Positions 9,139 to 18,989 of a stretch of DNA of 52,470 nucleotides are shown in pieces (the first letter of the stretch is position 1; every line of letters starts with the position of its first letter). The notes below the pieces were generated by a model. The model was not told the DNA's origin. It searched no databases and was given only the letters and a program-made list of their open reading frames with translations. Made by a program: the position numbers and the translations under genes. This stretch comes from Patescibacteria group bacterium (GTDB taxonomy: Bacteria; Patescibacteriota; Minisyncoccia; JAHIHE01; JAGLIN01): assembly GCA_019428855.1 (NCBI GenBank), contig JAHYJV010000005.1, positions 1 to 52,470 on the forward strand, given 5' to 3'.

Positions 9139-9555
9139 ATGAAATTGATATCAAACAGCAAACAGTACAGATTATTTTTGTTTATCTTCACTTTTGCTGT
9201 TTTGTTTATGGACCAAACATTTAAATATATTTTCACGAACGACTTTTCCGTTGGCAATTCATACAGAAATCATAATTATTTTTGGGGACTACCTCAAATT
9301 TATTTTTTATTTACTCTCGTTTTTTTGATAATTTTTTTCTTAATTAAACAAAATTATCTGCGTTTGTTTTTTAAAAAATCTAATCTCGGCTTTCTACTAC
9401 TGCTTGCCGGAATAATTAGTAACAGTATTGATGTCATCTTCAAAGGATATATCACGGACTATATTTCTTTTTACAATTTATTTTCCTTTAATGTGGCAGA
9501 TATGGCAATCATCTCGGGGGCTTTTTTGCTGAGCTGGAAAATTTTGCAAAAGTAA
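9139..9555 (+). CDS. signal peptidase II (LspA)-like membrane aspartic peptidase
   Basis: A 138-residue protein with four predicted membrane segments. The two catalytic-Asp blocks of LspA are visible: AGIISNSIDVIFKG (third segment exit) and FNVADMAIISGA (fourth segment entry). The intervening ITDYISFYNLFS matches the family spacing, and an early block FMDQTFKYIF resembles the N-terminal D-Q-x-x-K motif. LspA cleaves prolipoprotein signal peptides in the inner membrane. The sequence is divergent and slightly short for LspA, so function is likely but not certain. It follows the DksA-like gene by 9 bases and precedes a solute-binding protein. Confidence 0.7.
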   Translation: MKLISNSKQYRLFLFIFTFAVLFMDQTFKYIFTNDFSVGNSYRNHNYFWGLPQIYFLFTLVFLIIFFLIKQNYLRLFFKKSNLGFLLLLAGIISNSIDVIFKGYITDYISFYNLFSFNVADMAIISGAFLLSWKILQK

Positions 9556-9587
9556 GATAGAATAGAAATATAAACTAACTTCTCATT

Positions 9588-10994
9588 ATGTCTATTAAAT
9601 CAATTATAATAATCTTATTTATTTTTATTATAATCCTTTTTGCAGGATATATTCTCGTGAAAGCATATCCTGCTTTTACGACACCCTATTCACATATTCA
9701 AAATGACAAACCCCTTAAAGTCACATTGGAATATTGGGGTCTTTGGGATAATTCTGATGATTGGCACGAAATTATGAACAAGTTTGAAAATAAAACTTTC
9801 CAACTTAATGGTAAAAATATTATTGTTTCCGTAAATTATACCAAAAAAGATTATACCTCCTACCAAGAAGAATTAGAAGAAGCTAAAAAAAGAAAAATTG
9901 GTCCAAACATCTTTGTGATAAATAACTATTGGTTAACAAATTATATTGAGGAAATTGAACCATTAAGCAATAACCATGCCATTACACAAGAATATTCCCT
10001 TTTAAGCTATAACAACATCTCAACTGTCTTTCCACCAATGGCGATTGCTGATGTTGTATATCAAGAACTAGTTTATTCAATTCCCTTATATTCAGATTCG
10101 TTAGCATTATATTACAACAAAGATTTATTTGAAAAAGCGATGATAGAACATCCACCAAAAAGCTGGAAAGAACTCAAAAAATATGTTAAAAAACTTACAG
10201 CCCTTGATAAAGATGACAAGATTTCACACTTTGGGATATCATTAGGAACAGGGACAAATATCAGTCGTTCATCTGATATTATTTCTTTGCTCATAATGCA
10301 AGGTGGGGGACAAGTGATTAGTGCGAGTGGTGAGGTAGATATCAATAAGAATCTTGAAATAAAAACCTTAAATGGAACCGAAAATAGATTTCCTGGGAGA
10401 AATGCAATCGAATTCTACACGGAATTCTCAAATCCCCAAAAAGAAATCTATTCCTGGAACAATGAACAGTCCAATGCAGTTGAAAATTTTGCCAACGGAA
10501 ACTTGGCCATGATGATTGGCTATAATTATCATGCAAATAATTTGCTGGCAATTAATCCTGAGTTGAATTACGGAATATCTCCAATGCCACAATTGGAAAA
10601 TTCAACTGAAGTTAACTTTTCAAATACTTGGCTACCAGTAGTTTCCAAAGCTAATTATTGTCAAGTAGAACCGATTGAATTTGCAAGTGAGATTGATTGT
10701 GCGAAACTTTCTTGGAGCTTCCTCAGTTTTGCTAGCCAAAAAGATAATGCAAAAATATATTTAGAATCAACAGGGAAAGCTGCTGCTCGCAAAGATTTAA
10801 TCACAGAACAAATTAGCCTTAATAATAATCTCAGTGCTTTCGCATCTCAAGTAGAAAGTTCTGTTTCTTATAATAAATTCAGTGATAAAATTGATAATAT
10901 TTTAGTTGAGATGCTGGACGAAATAAATTTAGATCGAGAAAATATTGAGAAAATAATTGATGAAGCGGTGAAAAAAATTGAGGCATTGAAATAG
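9588..10994 (+). CDS. family 1 extracellular solute-binding protein
   Basis: A 468-residue protein with an N-terminal hydrophobic segment (about residues 5-25) that acts as signal anchor. The mature part has the features of a carbohydrate ABC-transporter binding protein: an early VTLEYWGLWDNSDDW strand, the hinge segment SIPLYSDSLALYYNKDLF, then PKSWKELKKY, and later AVENFANGNLAMMIGY. No lipobox cysteine is present at the end of the hydrophobic segment, so it is probably anchored by the segment itself. No ABC permease or ATPase gene is adjacent, which makes it an orphan in this window. Start at ATG 9588. Confidence 0.8.
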   Translation: MSIKSIIIILFIFIIILFAGYILVKAYPAFTTPYSHIQNDKPLKVTLEYWGLWDNSDDWHEIMNKFENKTFQLNGKNIIVSVNYTKKDYTSYQEELEEAKKRKIGPNIFVINNYWLTNYIEEIEPLSNNHAITQEYSLLSYNNISTVFPPMAIADVVYQELVYSIPLYSDSLALYYNKDLFEKAMIEHPPKSWKELKKYVKKLTALDKDDKISHFGISLGTGTNISRSSDIISLLIMQGGGQVISASGEVDINKNLEIKTLNGTENRFPGRNAIEFYTEFSNPQKEIYSWNNEQSNAVENFANGNLAMMIGYNYHANNLLAINPELNYGISPMPQLENSTEVNFSNTWLPVVSKANYCQVEPIEFASEIDCAKLSWSFLSFASQKDNAKIYLESTGKAAARKDLITEQISLNNNLSAFASQVESSVSYNKFSDKIDNILVEMLDEINLDRENIEKIIDEAVKKIEALK

Positions 10995-11061
10995 CTCTAA
11001 TAAATTATATTATCACCCAATATAAGGACAAAAAACTTATTGAATTTAACATAAATACTTT

Positions 11062-11481
11062 ATGACGCAACTTATCACATTTACAGATGGGGGATCACGA
11101 GGAAACCCTGGACCAGCTGCCTGCGGAGCAGTTATCAAAAATGAAATTGGAGAAATACTTCTTCAGTGTTCAAAATATATTGGCGAAGCAACCAATAATC
11201 AAGCAGAATATGGTGCCTTGATTTTAGTATTGGAAAAATTGCAAAAAATCTACAAAGACGAAAATAAAAAAATAGATCTAAAATGTTATCTTGATAGTGA
11301 GCTAGTGGTCAAACAATTAAAAAAAGAATATCGAATGAAAAATGAGGGACTTAAACCACTCTATTTTCAGGTTTGCGATTTAATCCTTAACTTTAATTCT
11401 GTAAAATTTTTCCACATACCACGTGAAGAGAATAAACTAGCAGATAAATTAGTGAATATTGAGTTGGACAAGAGGAGATAG
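11062..11481 (+). CDS. rnhA: ribonuclease HI family protein
   Basis: A 139-residue RNase H-fold nuclease, which degrades RNA in RNA-DNA hybrids. The opening ITFTDGGSRGNPGPAACGAV holds the first catalytic Asp (D9). The glutamate lies in NNQAEYGALI, the third acid in CYLDSELVVKQL, and the fourth in ENKLADKLVN. All four DEDD residues are therefore present. The size is that of the short RNase HI group lacking the basic protrusion. It is apparently a single gene: the preceding gene ends 67 bases upstream and repeats follow. Confidence 0.88.
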   Translation: MTQLITFTDGGSRGNPGPAACGAVIKNEIGEILLQCSKYIGEATNNQAEYGALILVLEKLQKIYKDENKKIDLKCYLDSELVVKQLKKEYRMKNEGLKPLYFQVCDLILNFNSVKFFHIPREENKLADKLVNIELDKRR

Positions 11482-11561
11482 ATAATTTATATATCAATTT
11501 TGAGGGAAGGATAGAATTTCGTGCTTATGCTTTAAATCATATATGAAATCTTTTTTGACTT

Positions 11562-11767
11562 TGTCATTCTGAACTTGATTCAGGGTCTATTAAACCATAC
11601 ACCCTGTCTTCTCTGATTTATTACTATCGTTCTTCTACAGTGCAAACATCATCATTCTTTCCTATTCATTAAATCAAGCATATTTTCGATTTATGAAAAT
11701 ACCCAGCGATTTATGGAATTGATTAATTGTTATATATAAAAGATTCTGAATCAAGTTCAGAATGACA
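11562..11767. repeat. inverted-repeat (MITE/REP-like) element, about 206 bp
   Basis: TGTCATTCTGAACTTGATTC plus AG at 11562-11583 is the exact reverse complement of 11746-11767: 22 bp without mismatch. The interior has no ORF. The GTCATTCTGAA...TTCAG end is of the common dispersed REP type, and related sequence is found inside the glycosyltransferase gene at 34761-34788. Together with the small broken ORF described separately, this fills the gene gap 11482-12086. Confidence 0.7.
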
Positions 11768-11797
11768 TCCGTTTTCAAAAAATAAAAAGAGATAATT

Positions 11798-12001
11798 CTA
11801 GTTGGAATGCCTCTCTGCTTTTTCACCTTTGGCTTTTGACATAAAAACAATAAATATAATTATGCAAATAGCAAGCGCGACGATGTTAGCCAGCATTGTA
11901 TTTACTAAATTAATCCAAATATTTAATATTTCAAACCCTGTAACAGCAAGGATTAAAGAGACGCTTATTCGCAAAACTAATACTTAAACTACAATATTCA
12001 T
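11798..12001 (-). pseudogene. small two-helix membrane protein, apparently interrupted
   Basis: The minus strand has a Shine-Dalgarno-like GAGAAGGG then ATG at 12001 (MNIVV), a TAA as sixth codon, and then an open frame to 11798. That frame reads RISVSLILAVTGFEILNIW and LANIVALAICIIIFIVF, two good membrane segments, and ends in a basic tail KAKGEKAERHSN. A TTG at 11974 could instead be a start and give 58 residues. I see it as a small membrane protein with a nonsense mutation or a non-ATG start; the opposite-strand ORF here is less convincing. No family recognised. Confidence 0.35.
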
Positions 12002-12086
12002 AGCATTCCCTTCTCTCACATATACATTTACATGCTAAATTAAACCTACCAAATAAATCTTTTTTGTTAGTCCTAATTATCTTATA

Positions 12087-13184
12087 ATGAAAATTGCCTT
12101 GGTTCATGATTATCTCGTTCAATATGGAGGGGCTGAAAGAGTCCTTGAAGCTTTTACGGAAATTTTTCCAAAAGCTCCAATTTTTACGATGGTTTATGAC
12201 AAGAAATTAATGGGTGGTGCTTTTGAAGATAAAAAAATTAGAACTTCTTTTTTGCAAAAGATTCCTTTTATCGGATCTCATCATCGACTTTTTCCACTTT
12301 TGATGCCCATGGCTATCGAGCAGTTTGACTTGTCTGAATTTGATGTTGTGCTTTCGGATTCGAACAGTTATGCCAAGGGAATTATCACTAATCCTGATAC
12401 ACTACACATCACCTATTGCCACACGCCAATGAGATATGCTTGGGATGATTGCCATAAATATTTGCGCGAGTTTAAATATTCCAAACTCACCAAAAAAATT
12501 GTCCCTTTTGCGATGAATTATATTCGGCTTTGGGATAAAATTTCTGCAGATAGACCAGATCATTATATTGCCAATTCCAATTTTGTCGCCATGCGAATCA
12601 AAAAGTATTATCACAAAGACTCCGTTGTAATTAATCCTCCAGTGAATATAGGCAAATTTCATATTTCAGATGATGTTGGAGATTATTATTTAATGACAGG
12701 ACGAGCACTCCCTTATAAAAGATTTGATATAGCTATCAAAGCATTTAATAAATTGGGTTTGCCTTTGAAAATTATTGGCAAGGGTCCTGAAATTGATAAG
12801 CTGAAAAAAATTGCCAAAAGCAATGTCGAATTTCTAGGATATCTAGATGACAATATAACAAGCGAATATTTTTCAAAGTGCAAAGCTTTTATCTTTCCTC
12901 CTGAAGAAGATTTTGGAATCACACCATTAGAGGCAATGGCATCAGGAAAGCCAGTAATTGCGTTTGGAGGTGGGGGAGCACTGGAAACTGTAGTTGAAAA
13001 TCAAACTGGATTATTTTTTTCTGAACAAACGGCTGAATCGATTATAGAAGTAGTAAAAAATTTTGATAGTAAAAAATTTAATTCAAAAGAGATTCGAGAT
13101 CATGCCATGAAATTTGATAAAGAAATATTTAAAATTAAAATTAAAGACTTTATTGATAAGCAATATAAAGATTTTATCATATAA
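12087..13184 (+). CDS. GT4-family glycosyltransferase
   Basis: A 365-residue GT-B fold enzyme. The N-terminal domain starts MKIALVHDYLVQYGGAERVL, with the Gly-rich acceptor-side loop of GT4 enzymes. The C-terminal domain has TGRALPYKRFDIAIKAF, the donor-binding Lys/Arg loop, and the E-x7-E motif EEDFGITPLEAMASGKPVIA. The protein would move a nucleotide-activated sugar onto a lipid-linked or glycan acceptor at the cytoplasmic face of the membrane. Donor and acceptor are unknown. It opens the plus-strand group of surface-glycan genes and is followed, after a 258-base gap, by a Wzz-like gene. Confidence 0.88.
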   Translation: MKIALVHDYLVQYGGAERVLEAFTEIFPKAPIFTMVYDKKLMGGAFEDKKIRTSFLQKIPFIGSHHRLFPLLMPMAIEQFDLSEFDVVLSDSNSYAKGIITNPDTLHITYCHTPMRYAWDDCHKYLREFKYSKLTKKIVPFAMNYIRLWDKISADRPDHYIANSNFVAMRIKKYYHKDSVVINPPVNIGKFHISDDVGDYYLMTGRALPYKRFDIAIKAFNKLGLPLKIIGKGPEIDKLKKIAKSNVEFLGYLDDNITSEYFSKCKAFIFPPEEDFGITPLEAMASGKPVIAFGGGGALETVVENQTGLFFSEQTAESIIEVVKNFDSKKFNSKEIRDHAMKFDKEIFKIKIKDFIDKQYKDFII

Positions 13185-13442
13185 AGTATTAAAACAATAC
13201 TGAGCAATAATATATTTGTCAATTCAGACGACGAGATGATTTGAAAAATCCAGCTTAATTTCATATTTATTTTTCTTACAACTATACGAAATGCAAGCGT
13301 CATCTCCGTTCTGTTCGCTCGGAAAAATACTATTCACTCATACTAAAATATGAATTTATTTCTATCGTTCCTTTATTTACAAGGACATCTACTTTTTATC
13401 AGATAATACATCAAAATATTTAAATAATTAAAACTTAAATTT

Positions 13443-14051
13443 ATGGAACTAAAAGCTTACATCAAAATTATTAAAAAAGATTACAAATTAATATTTGCCG
13501 TCGCTTTTGTAGTGGCATTTTCAACTTTTATATTTTTATCTTTACAGCCAACCAGATATGAAACATCTCTTTCGCTACTTTTAAGTAAAGACAAGTCTCA
13601 GCAAACTGACGATTTTAAATATGATGGCTATTATGCCCTGAAGGCAAGTGAAACTCTAGCGGATTCAATTACTCAATGGGCAAAAAGCCCTGAACTAGTT
13701 AATGCAGTTTATCAAAAAGCAGAAGTTGACGGTGGATTTCAAAATTTAAAAAGTTATTCAAAAAAGTTTTCTGCCAAAAAAATGTCTCCTCAATTTGTCG
13801 AGGTGAAATTTGAAACGAAAAACATTAAAGAAGCAGAGAAGATTTCTGTGGCGATTATTGCAGAAATGAATAATAAAGTGCAAAAAATCGAAGAAGATAG
13901 TAATGGAGAGATTGCTTTTTTGATAAGTAACAAGAATCCGATAATAATTCAAAAGCAAAAAAACATTTTTTCAAATTCATTAATTGGATTTATTTCTGGT
14001 ATAATTCTCGGGATATTTTTTGTGTTTTTCAAAAGATATTTTTCAAGCTAG
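13443..14051 (+). CDS. Wzz-like polysaccharide chain-length/co-polymerase protein
   Basis: A 202-residue protein with an N-terminal membrane segment at about 16-34 (LIFAVAFVVAFSTFIFLSL) and a second at about 180-198 (LIGFISGIILGIFFVFF), with an extracytoplasmic region between. The start MELKAYIKIIKKDYKLI and the two-helix layout are typical of the Wzz domain of polysaccharide co-polymerases that set chain length. The periplasmic part is short and there is no tyrosine-kinase domain. The gene ends 52 bases before the next glycosyltransferase start; an upstream extension of that frame would overlap it. Confidence 0.65.
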   Translation: MELKAYIKIIKKDYKLIFAVAFVVAFSTFIFLSLQPTRYETSLSLLLSKDKSQQTDDFKYDGYYALKASETLADSITQWAKSPELVNAVYQKAEVDGGFQNLKSYSKKFSAKKMSPQFVEVKFETKNIKEAEKISVAIIAEMNNKVQKIEEDSNGEIAFLISNKNPIIIQKQKNIFSNSLIGFISGIILGIFFVFFKRYFSS

Positions 14052-14103
14052 AAGAATTTTTGCTTTTAGCCTAGTTTTAGACAATATATATATTATTAAA
14101 TCT

Positions 14104-15261
14104 ATGATAATTGGAATTGATATTCGGATGTTAGCACGCGGAACGAGATCGGGTATTGAAGAATACGCCATCAATCTACTTTCAAATATGTTAAAGCTGG
14201 ATAATAGTATTCAGTTTAAACTTTTTTATAATGGATATAAAAAGGTTGATTTGAATTATGATTTTCTCAAGATTCCAAATGTGCAGTTAAAAAAATTTAA
14301 AATTCCAAATCGTTTGCTCGATTTTTCTTTTCAGTATTTTGATTATCCTAAAGTTGATAAATTACTTGGTGGAGTTGATGTTTTTTTCTCGCCACATATT
14401 TTCTCTATGGCTGTTTCGAAAAAATGTAAAACTATCACAACTTTTCATGACTTGAGCTTTGAGAATCATCGAGAGTTTTATTCAATATCAAAAAATTATT
14501 GGCATTTTTCTATGAATCCAAAGAAGAAAGCTCGAAAATCTAATCAGATTATTGCAGTTTCAAACTCAACAAAAGAGGATTTGAAAAAAATTTATAAAAT
14601 AGATTCTGAAAGAATTAAAGTTATTTATTCAGGAATAAATTCAGCATCAAGTGACAATTTTTCAGTAATGGGTGTTTCTAAAATAAGAGAGAAATATAAA
14701 TTATCTGAGCATTATATTTTATATCTAGGCACTATAGAACCGAGAAAAAATATAATTGGAATAATTCGGGCATTTGAAAAATTAAAAACAAGTTACAATG
14801 CAGAATCAGTAAATAAAAAAAATTACAAACTCGTTATTGCTGGTTCAAAAGGATGGCTCTACAAAGATGTTTTTGACATTGCTAATAATTCGACAGTGAG
14901 TAGTGATATTATTTTTACAGGATTTATAGATGATAAAGATAAACCAATGTTATACGAACTGGCTGAGATTTTTGTTTATCCCTCGTTTTATGAAGGATTT
15001 GGATTTCCGCCACTAGAAGCAATGCAAAATGGGACACCTGTGATTACCTCAAATTTTTCCTCACTTCCTGAAGCAGTGGGAAATGCTGCAATCATAGTTA
15101 ATCCCTACAACATTAACGAGCTTGCTCTGGCAATGGAAAATTTATTAAGTGATAAGAAGCTAAGAAATGACTTAATTCAAAAAGGACTTCAGCAGACCAA
15201 AAAATTCTCCTGGCAAAAGTGTGCAAAGGAGACCTTGGCGGTTTTGAAATCTACAAAATAG
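14104..15261 (+). CDS. GT4-family glycosyltransferase
   Basis: A GT-B enzyme of 385 residues from the ATG at 14104 ([20 protein letters not shown]), which is the canonical start of this GT4 subgroup (mannosyltransferase-like); the frame extends upstream to 14020 but those 28 residues are atypical. Motifs seen are [30 protein letters not shown] and the E-x7-E block [20 protein letters not shown]. Probable role: sequential sugar addition in surface polysaccharide synthesis. The next gene, of the same subgroup, starts 19 bases after the stop, so the two form a transcription unit. Confidence 0.88.
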   Translation: MIIGIDIRMLARGTRSGIEEYAINLLSNMLKLDNSIQFKLFYNGYKKVDLNYDFLKIPNVQLKKFKIPNRLLDFSFQYFDYPKVDKLLGGVDVFFSPHIFSMAVSKKCKTITTFHDLSFENHREFYSISKNYWHFSMNPKKKARKSNQIIAVSNSTKEDLKKIYKIDSERIKVIYSGINSASSDNFSVMGVSKIREKYKLSEHYILYLGTIEPRKNIIGIIRAFEKLKTSYNAESVNKKNYKLVIAGSKGWLYKDVFDIANNSTVSSDIIFTGFIDDKDKPMLYELAEIFVYPSFYEGFGFPPLEAMQNGTPVITSNFSSLPEAVGNAAIIVNPYNINELALAMENLLSDKKLRNDLIQKGLQQTKKFSWQKCAKETLAVLKSTK

Positions 15262-15280
15262 ATTGCTAAATTATAAAATT

Positions 15281-16414
15281 ATGGAAACTAAACCCAAAAA
15301 AATTGGAATTGATGCACGGATGTATGGCTATGCTCAAACTGGAATCGGAAATTATATCCGTCATCTTTTGGAATATATTTTCAAAGTTGATCATGAAAAT
15401 GAATATGTTATTTTTTTAATGCCAGAAGAATTTGATGATTTTGTCTTACCAAATAAGAGAATCAGGAAAGTAAAAGTGTCGGCGAAGTGGTATGGCTGGA
15501 AAGAACAATTATTATTTCCATTTCAGTTATATAAAGAAAGATTGGATCTAATGCATTTTACTCATTTCAACTCGCCAATATTTTATTTTAAAAAGACGAT
15601 TGTGACGATTCATGATGTGACACCTTTTTTCTTTCCGGGGCATAAGATGAAATCTTTCATAAGAAGAATTGGTTTTCGAGCAGTATTCTTTTCATCGGTA
15701 ATAAAGGCAGCTCGAGTTATCGCCGTTTCCCAAAATACAAAAAATGATATTAGGAAGTATTTCAAAATCAATAAAACAAAAATCAAGGTAGTTTACGAGG
15801 GAGTAGACGAGCAGTTTTGTGTTATTAACGAAATCGAAAAGATTAAAAACTTCAAAAAAAAATATAGCATAACTAAACCATTTATTTTTTATACTGGAGT
15901 TTGGCGCAATCACAAAAATCTAGTGGGGCTAATTCAAGCTTTTGGAATTTTGAAAAATAAATATAAATTAAATTATCAGCTAGTTCTCGGTGGTAAAGAA
16001 GACCCCTATTATCCTGAAGTGCGAAAAACTTGGAAAGAATTGGGGCTGGAGACTGAAATAATCCGACCTGGATTTATTTCTCAAGAAGATCTTCCTTTGT
16101 TTTATAATAGTGCAAAAGTATTTGTAATTCCATCTTTTTACGAAGGATTTGGACTTATTGGGCTTGAAGCAATGGCCTGTGGGACTCCAGTGATTTCCTC
16201 AAATACAACAAGCTTACCGGAAGTTTTAGGAGAAGCGGCGGAATATTTTAACCCCAAAAATCAAAAAGAAATGGCAGAAAAAATTAGACTGGTTTTATCT
16301 GATGAAAAGTTATATAATGAAATCAGAGCAAAAGGTTTCCAGAAGCTTGAAAAATATAGTTGGGGGAAGATGGGAAATGAAACGATGAAAATATATAATA
16401 AGATGTTAAAATAA
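15281..16414 (+). CDS. GT4-family glycosyltransferase
   Basis: A 377-residue GT-B enzyme starting at the ATG at 15281 ([16 protein letters not shown]); a TTG six codons earlier keeps the frame open but lacks support. Motifs include [49 protein letters not shown] and the E-x7-E block [20 protein letters not shown]. It is a paralogue of the preceding gene and likely acts in the same pathway, probably with mannose- or rhamnose-type donors, though the donor cannot be read from sequence. REP-like repeats follow it, then the DUF4012 gene. Confidence 0.88.
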   Translation: METKPKKIGIDARMYGYAQTGIGNYIRHLLEYIFKVDHENEYVIFLMPEEFDDFVLPNKRIRKVKVSAKWYGWKEQLLFPFQLYKERLDLMHFTHFNSPIFYFKKTIVTIHDVTPFFFPGHKMKSFIRRIGFRAVFFSSVIKAARVIAVSQNTKNDIRKYFKINKTKIKVVYEGVDEQFCVINEIEKIKNFKKKYSITKPFIFYTGVWRNHKNLVGLIQAFGILKNKYKLNYQLVLGGKEDPYYPEVRKTWKELGLETEIIRPGFISQEDLPLFYNSAKVFVIPSFYEGFGLIGLEAMACGTPVISSNTTSLPEVLGEAAEYFNPKNQKEMAEKIRLVLSDEKLYNEIRAKGFQKLEKYSWGKMGNETMKIYNKMLK

Positions 16415-16437
16415 AAAAATATTTTCTGCTGTAAAAA

Positions 16438-16562
16438 GGACCTGCACTAATTAGTGTAGTGGACAACAAAAGAAATAGTAGAATTATATTGATAAAATCA
16501 AGATTGACACCGCTTCTCCGCTCCGCTACCACTGCGGTCGGAATGACATTTATAAGTTGCTC
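16438..16562 (-). repeat. partial copy of the GGCTC-ended repeat family plus REP fragment
   Basis: On the minus strand, TTTATCAATATAATTCTAC followed by TTGTCCACTACACTAATTAG closely matches the right end of the element at 20431-20916. The adjoining 16503-16546 carries the CTCCGCTCCGCTACCACT and GGAATGACA sequence found at 19396-19426. Only one terminal region is recognisable, so the copy is truncated or diverged. Confidence 0.5.
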
Positions 16563-16663
16563 TTTTGGTTAATGCAAAGCTACATGGCTAAAATCTTGCT
16601 AGCTTTTACTATACTTTTATTTTAACCACTACACATTTCAATAAAGATCCTAAAAATAATAGA

Positions 16664-18970
16664 ATGATGGACATAATATCAAATAAAAAATCAAAACTTC
16701 TCTATCAAAGAGGAGATATTACAAACCAAGGCGTTATCGACTTGCGCTATTTTTCTGAGGAAAAAAAACAATTTAAGCCTCCCATAAAACCAAAAAAGAA
16801 AATTTTTACGGAAATAATTCCAAATAATTCAACTTTCAAGCCATTACCTCAAAATAATGAGATTGAAAATAGCAATAAAAATTTCAATAGTGCTGTTCAA
16901 ATTTCTCCTGAGACAAAAGAAGAGACGGTCTGCGAAATATCAAATATTTTTTCAACTAAAACAAAATATTCAAATTTTAAACTTTTTTTGCTTTTTCAAA
17001 AATCATATCTATCCTTTGTTCTTGCTTCGCTTCTCGTTTCTCTCTCAGTTTTTTCATTATCAGCCATCCAAAATGGAATCGAGAAGAAAGGCGAAATTCT
17101 TGGAATTAGCACACAGGCATATGACGACTTAAAGCTCGCCAGTCAATCAGCGACAAATCAAAATTTTGATAACAGCGTTGGAGATTTTAATTCGGCCAAT
17201 CTAAAATTCTCACATATAAAAGAACAGATTGAAAGCTTTGGTTTTGGAGTGACGGGAATTATTAGCAATCTGCCAATAAATACACCTGTCTCAACAGCCA
17301 CAAATCTGGCTGAAGCTGGAGAAAATATCTCTTCAGCTGGAGAAAACATTACCAACCTTCTCAATAATATTTCAAAAATTGAACCCAAAGATTTTTCGGC
17401 TAATCTTATCTACTCTTATAAAGATGAAATTGATATTATAGTAAATAATTTAATAAATGCTGAAAGTAATATAAATCAAATCAATCTTGATTATGTCCCG
17501 GACGAATATAAATCGAAAATAACCTTGAGTAAGAATGGAATTTCTGTAATTGCCAATAATCTCCAGAATCTTTCCGAAGACTATGCACTCCTCAGCCAAA
17601 TGATTGGCAAAGATCGACCCCAAAAATATTTACTTTTATTTCAAAATAATAGTGAAATCAGAGCAACGGGAGGATTTATCGGAAGTTATGGAATTTTAGA
17701 TTTAAAGGATGGCAAAATGACAAATTTATTCATTGATGGCATATTCAATCCAGATGGACAACTGCAAGAAAAGGTCGTCCCACCGATGCCAATTCAAAAA
17801 ATTAGTGCTGCCTGGAGCATGCACGATGCAAATTGGTTTGCTGATTTTCCCACCAGTGCCCAGAAGATTGCTCTGTTTTATGAAAAAACTGGCGGACCAA
17901 CTGTGGATGGTATAATTTCCCTCACACCAAATGTTATTAAAAAAATTTTAGCAATCACTGGACCAATCGAAATTGAATCATATAACACAACAGTTACAAA
18001 AGATAATTTTCTTGAAAAAACTCAATTGCAGGTTGAAGAGCTTTTTGATAAAGAGGAAAACAAACCAAAAAAGTTTCTCTCTGATGTAGCTCCTATCATT
18101 TTGAATAATCTTTTGGACACAAACTCCATGAGCACTTCAGAAAAAATAAAAAGATATCTAGATTTAATCAACATCATTGAGGAGAGCATGGCCGAAAAGC
18201 ATATCGTTTTCTATCACAGAAATCAAGCCATTGAAAATATGATTATCAAAAGAGGGTGGGGAGGTCAAATCTTGAATTCAAGTGGTGATTATCTGAGTGT
18301 TGTGAACAGTAACATTAATGGCTACAAGACAGACGCAGTAATTGATGAAGAGATATATCACAGTGCGAATATTTTATCTGACGGATCAATTATCAACACA
18401 GTAAAAATTATTAGAAAACATAATGGGGGTAATAGCGATTATAACTGGTATAATAGAGTTAATTCAAACTACCAAAGAGTCTATGTCCCTTTGGGAAGCA
18501 CCTTATTGCGAGCCGACGGTCATACCGTGCAAACCTATGAACCGCCTATGAATTATGCTAATTTTCAAATAGATTCTGATGTAAAAAATATTGAAGACTC
18601 CATCAAAATTGATCCAGAATCAAAGACTCAAATATTTGAAGAATCTGGAAAAACAGTCTTTGGCAATTGGGTCTATGTAAGTCCTGGGGAAACTGTTGAA
18701 GTTGTCTATGAATATGAACTTCCTTATAAAATTGACTTTGATTCCTTTACAAAACCAGCCGATAAATATAGCATACTTATTCAAAAACAACTTGGCAGCA
18801 ATGGCAGTTACTATTTTGGTTCTATCTCAATGCCTAGCAAATGGAACATTGTCTGGGAATCGGAAAATCTTTCCACTGAAAATCAAGCCAAAAGCTACAT
18901 AGAAGCTGAACTTAGAACAGACAAGTCTTACGGGATTGTATTCACTAGAGAAATCGAGAACAATTACTAA
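16664..18970 (+). CDS. DUF4012-domain membrane protein
   Basis: A 768-residue protein. Residues 1-110 are basic and Pro/Asn-rich; a single membrane segment lies at about 118-136 (FVLASLLVSLSVFSLSAI). A helical extracytoplasmic region follows, then the DUF4012 domain, recognised from YLLLFQNNSEIRATGGFIGSYG and the following SAAWSMHDANWFADFPTS and GPTVDGIISLTPNVIKKIL. DUF4012 proteins are frequent in Patescibacteria and Actinobacteria, often near exopolysaccharide genes, and resemble LytR-CpsA-Psr neighbours in context, but their activity is not established. Here too it follows glycosyltransferases, which supports a cell-surface role. Confidence 0.82.
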   Translation: MMDIISNKKSKLLYQRGDITNQGVIDLRYFSEEKKQFKPPIKPKKKIFTEIIPNNSTFKPLPQNNEIENSNKNFNSAVQISPETKEETVCEISNIFSTKTKYSNFKLFLLFQKSYLSFVLASLLVSLSVFSLSAIQNGIEKKGEILGISTQAYDDLKLASQSATNQNFDNSVGDFNSANLKFSHIKEQIESFGFGVTGIISNLPINTPVSTATNLAEAGENISSAGENITNLLNNISKIEPKDFSANLIYSYKDEIDIIVNNLINAESNINQINLDYVPDEYKSKITLSKNGISVIANNLQNLSEDYALLSQMIGKDRPQKYLLLFQNNSEIRATGGFIGSYGILDLKDGKMTNLFIDGIFNPDGQLQEKVVPPMPIQKISAAWSMHDANWFADFPTSAQKIALFYEKTGGPTVDGIISLTPNVIKKILAITGPIEIESYNTTVTKDNFLEKTQLQVEELFDKEENKPKKFLSDVAPIILNNLLDTNSMSTSEKIKRYLDLINIIEESMAEKHIVFYHRNQAIENMIIKRGWGGQILNSSGDYLSVVNSNINGYKTDAVIDEEIYHSANILSDGSIINTVKIIRKHNGGNSDYNWYNRVNSNYQRVYVPLGSTLLRADGHTVQTYEPPMNYANFQIDSDVKNIEDSIKIDPESKTQIFEESGKTVFGNWVYVSPGETVEVVYEYELPYKIDFDSFTKPADKYSILIQKQLGSNGSYYFGSISMPSKWNIVWESENLSTENQAKSYIEAELRTDKSYGIVFTREIENNY

Positions 18971-18989
18971 AGGACAGATATTAATTGCC

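Noticed and set aside
11802-11987. Plus-strand 61-residue ORF
   Set aside because: The opposite strand gives a better small membrane protein with a ribosome-binding site and two clean helices, although it too is interrupted.
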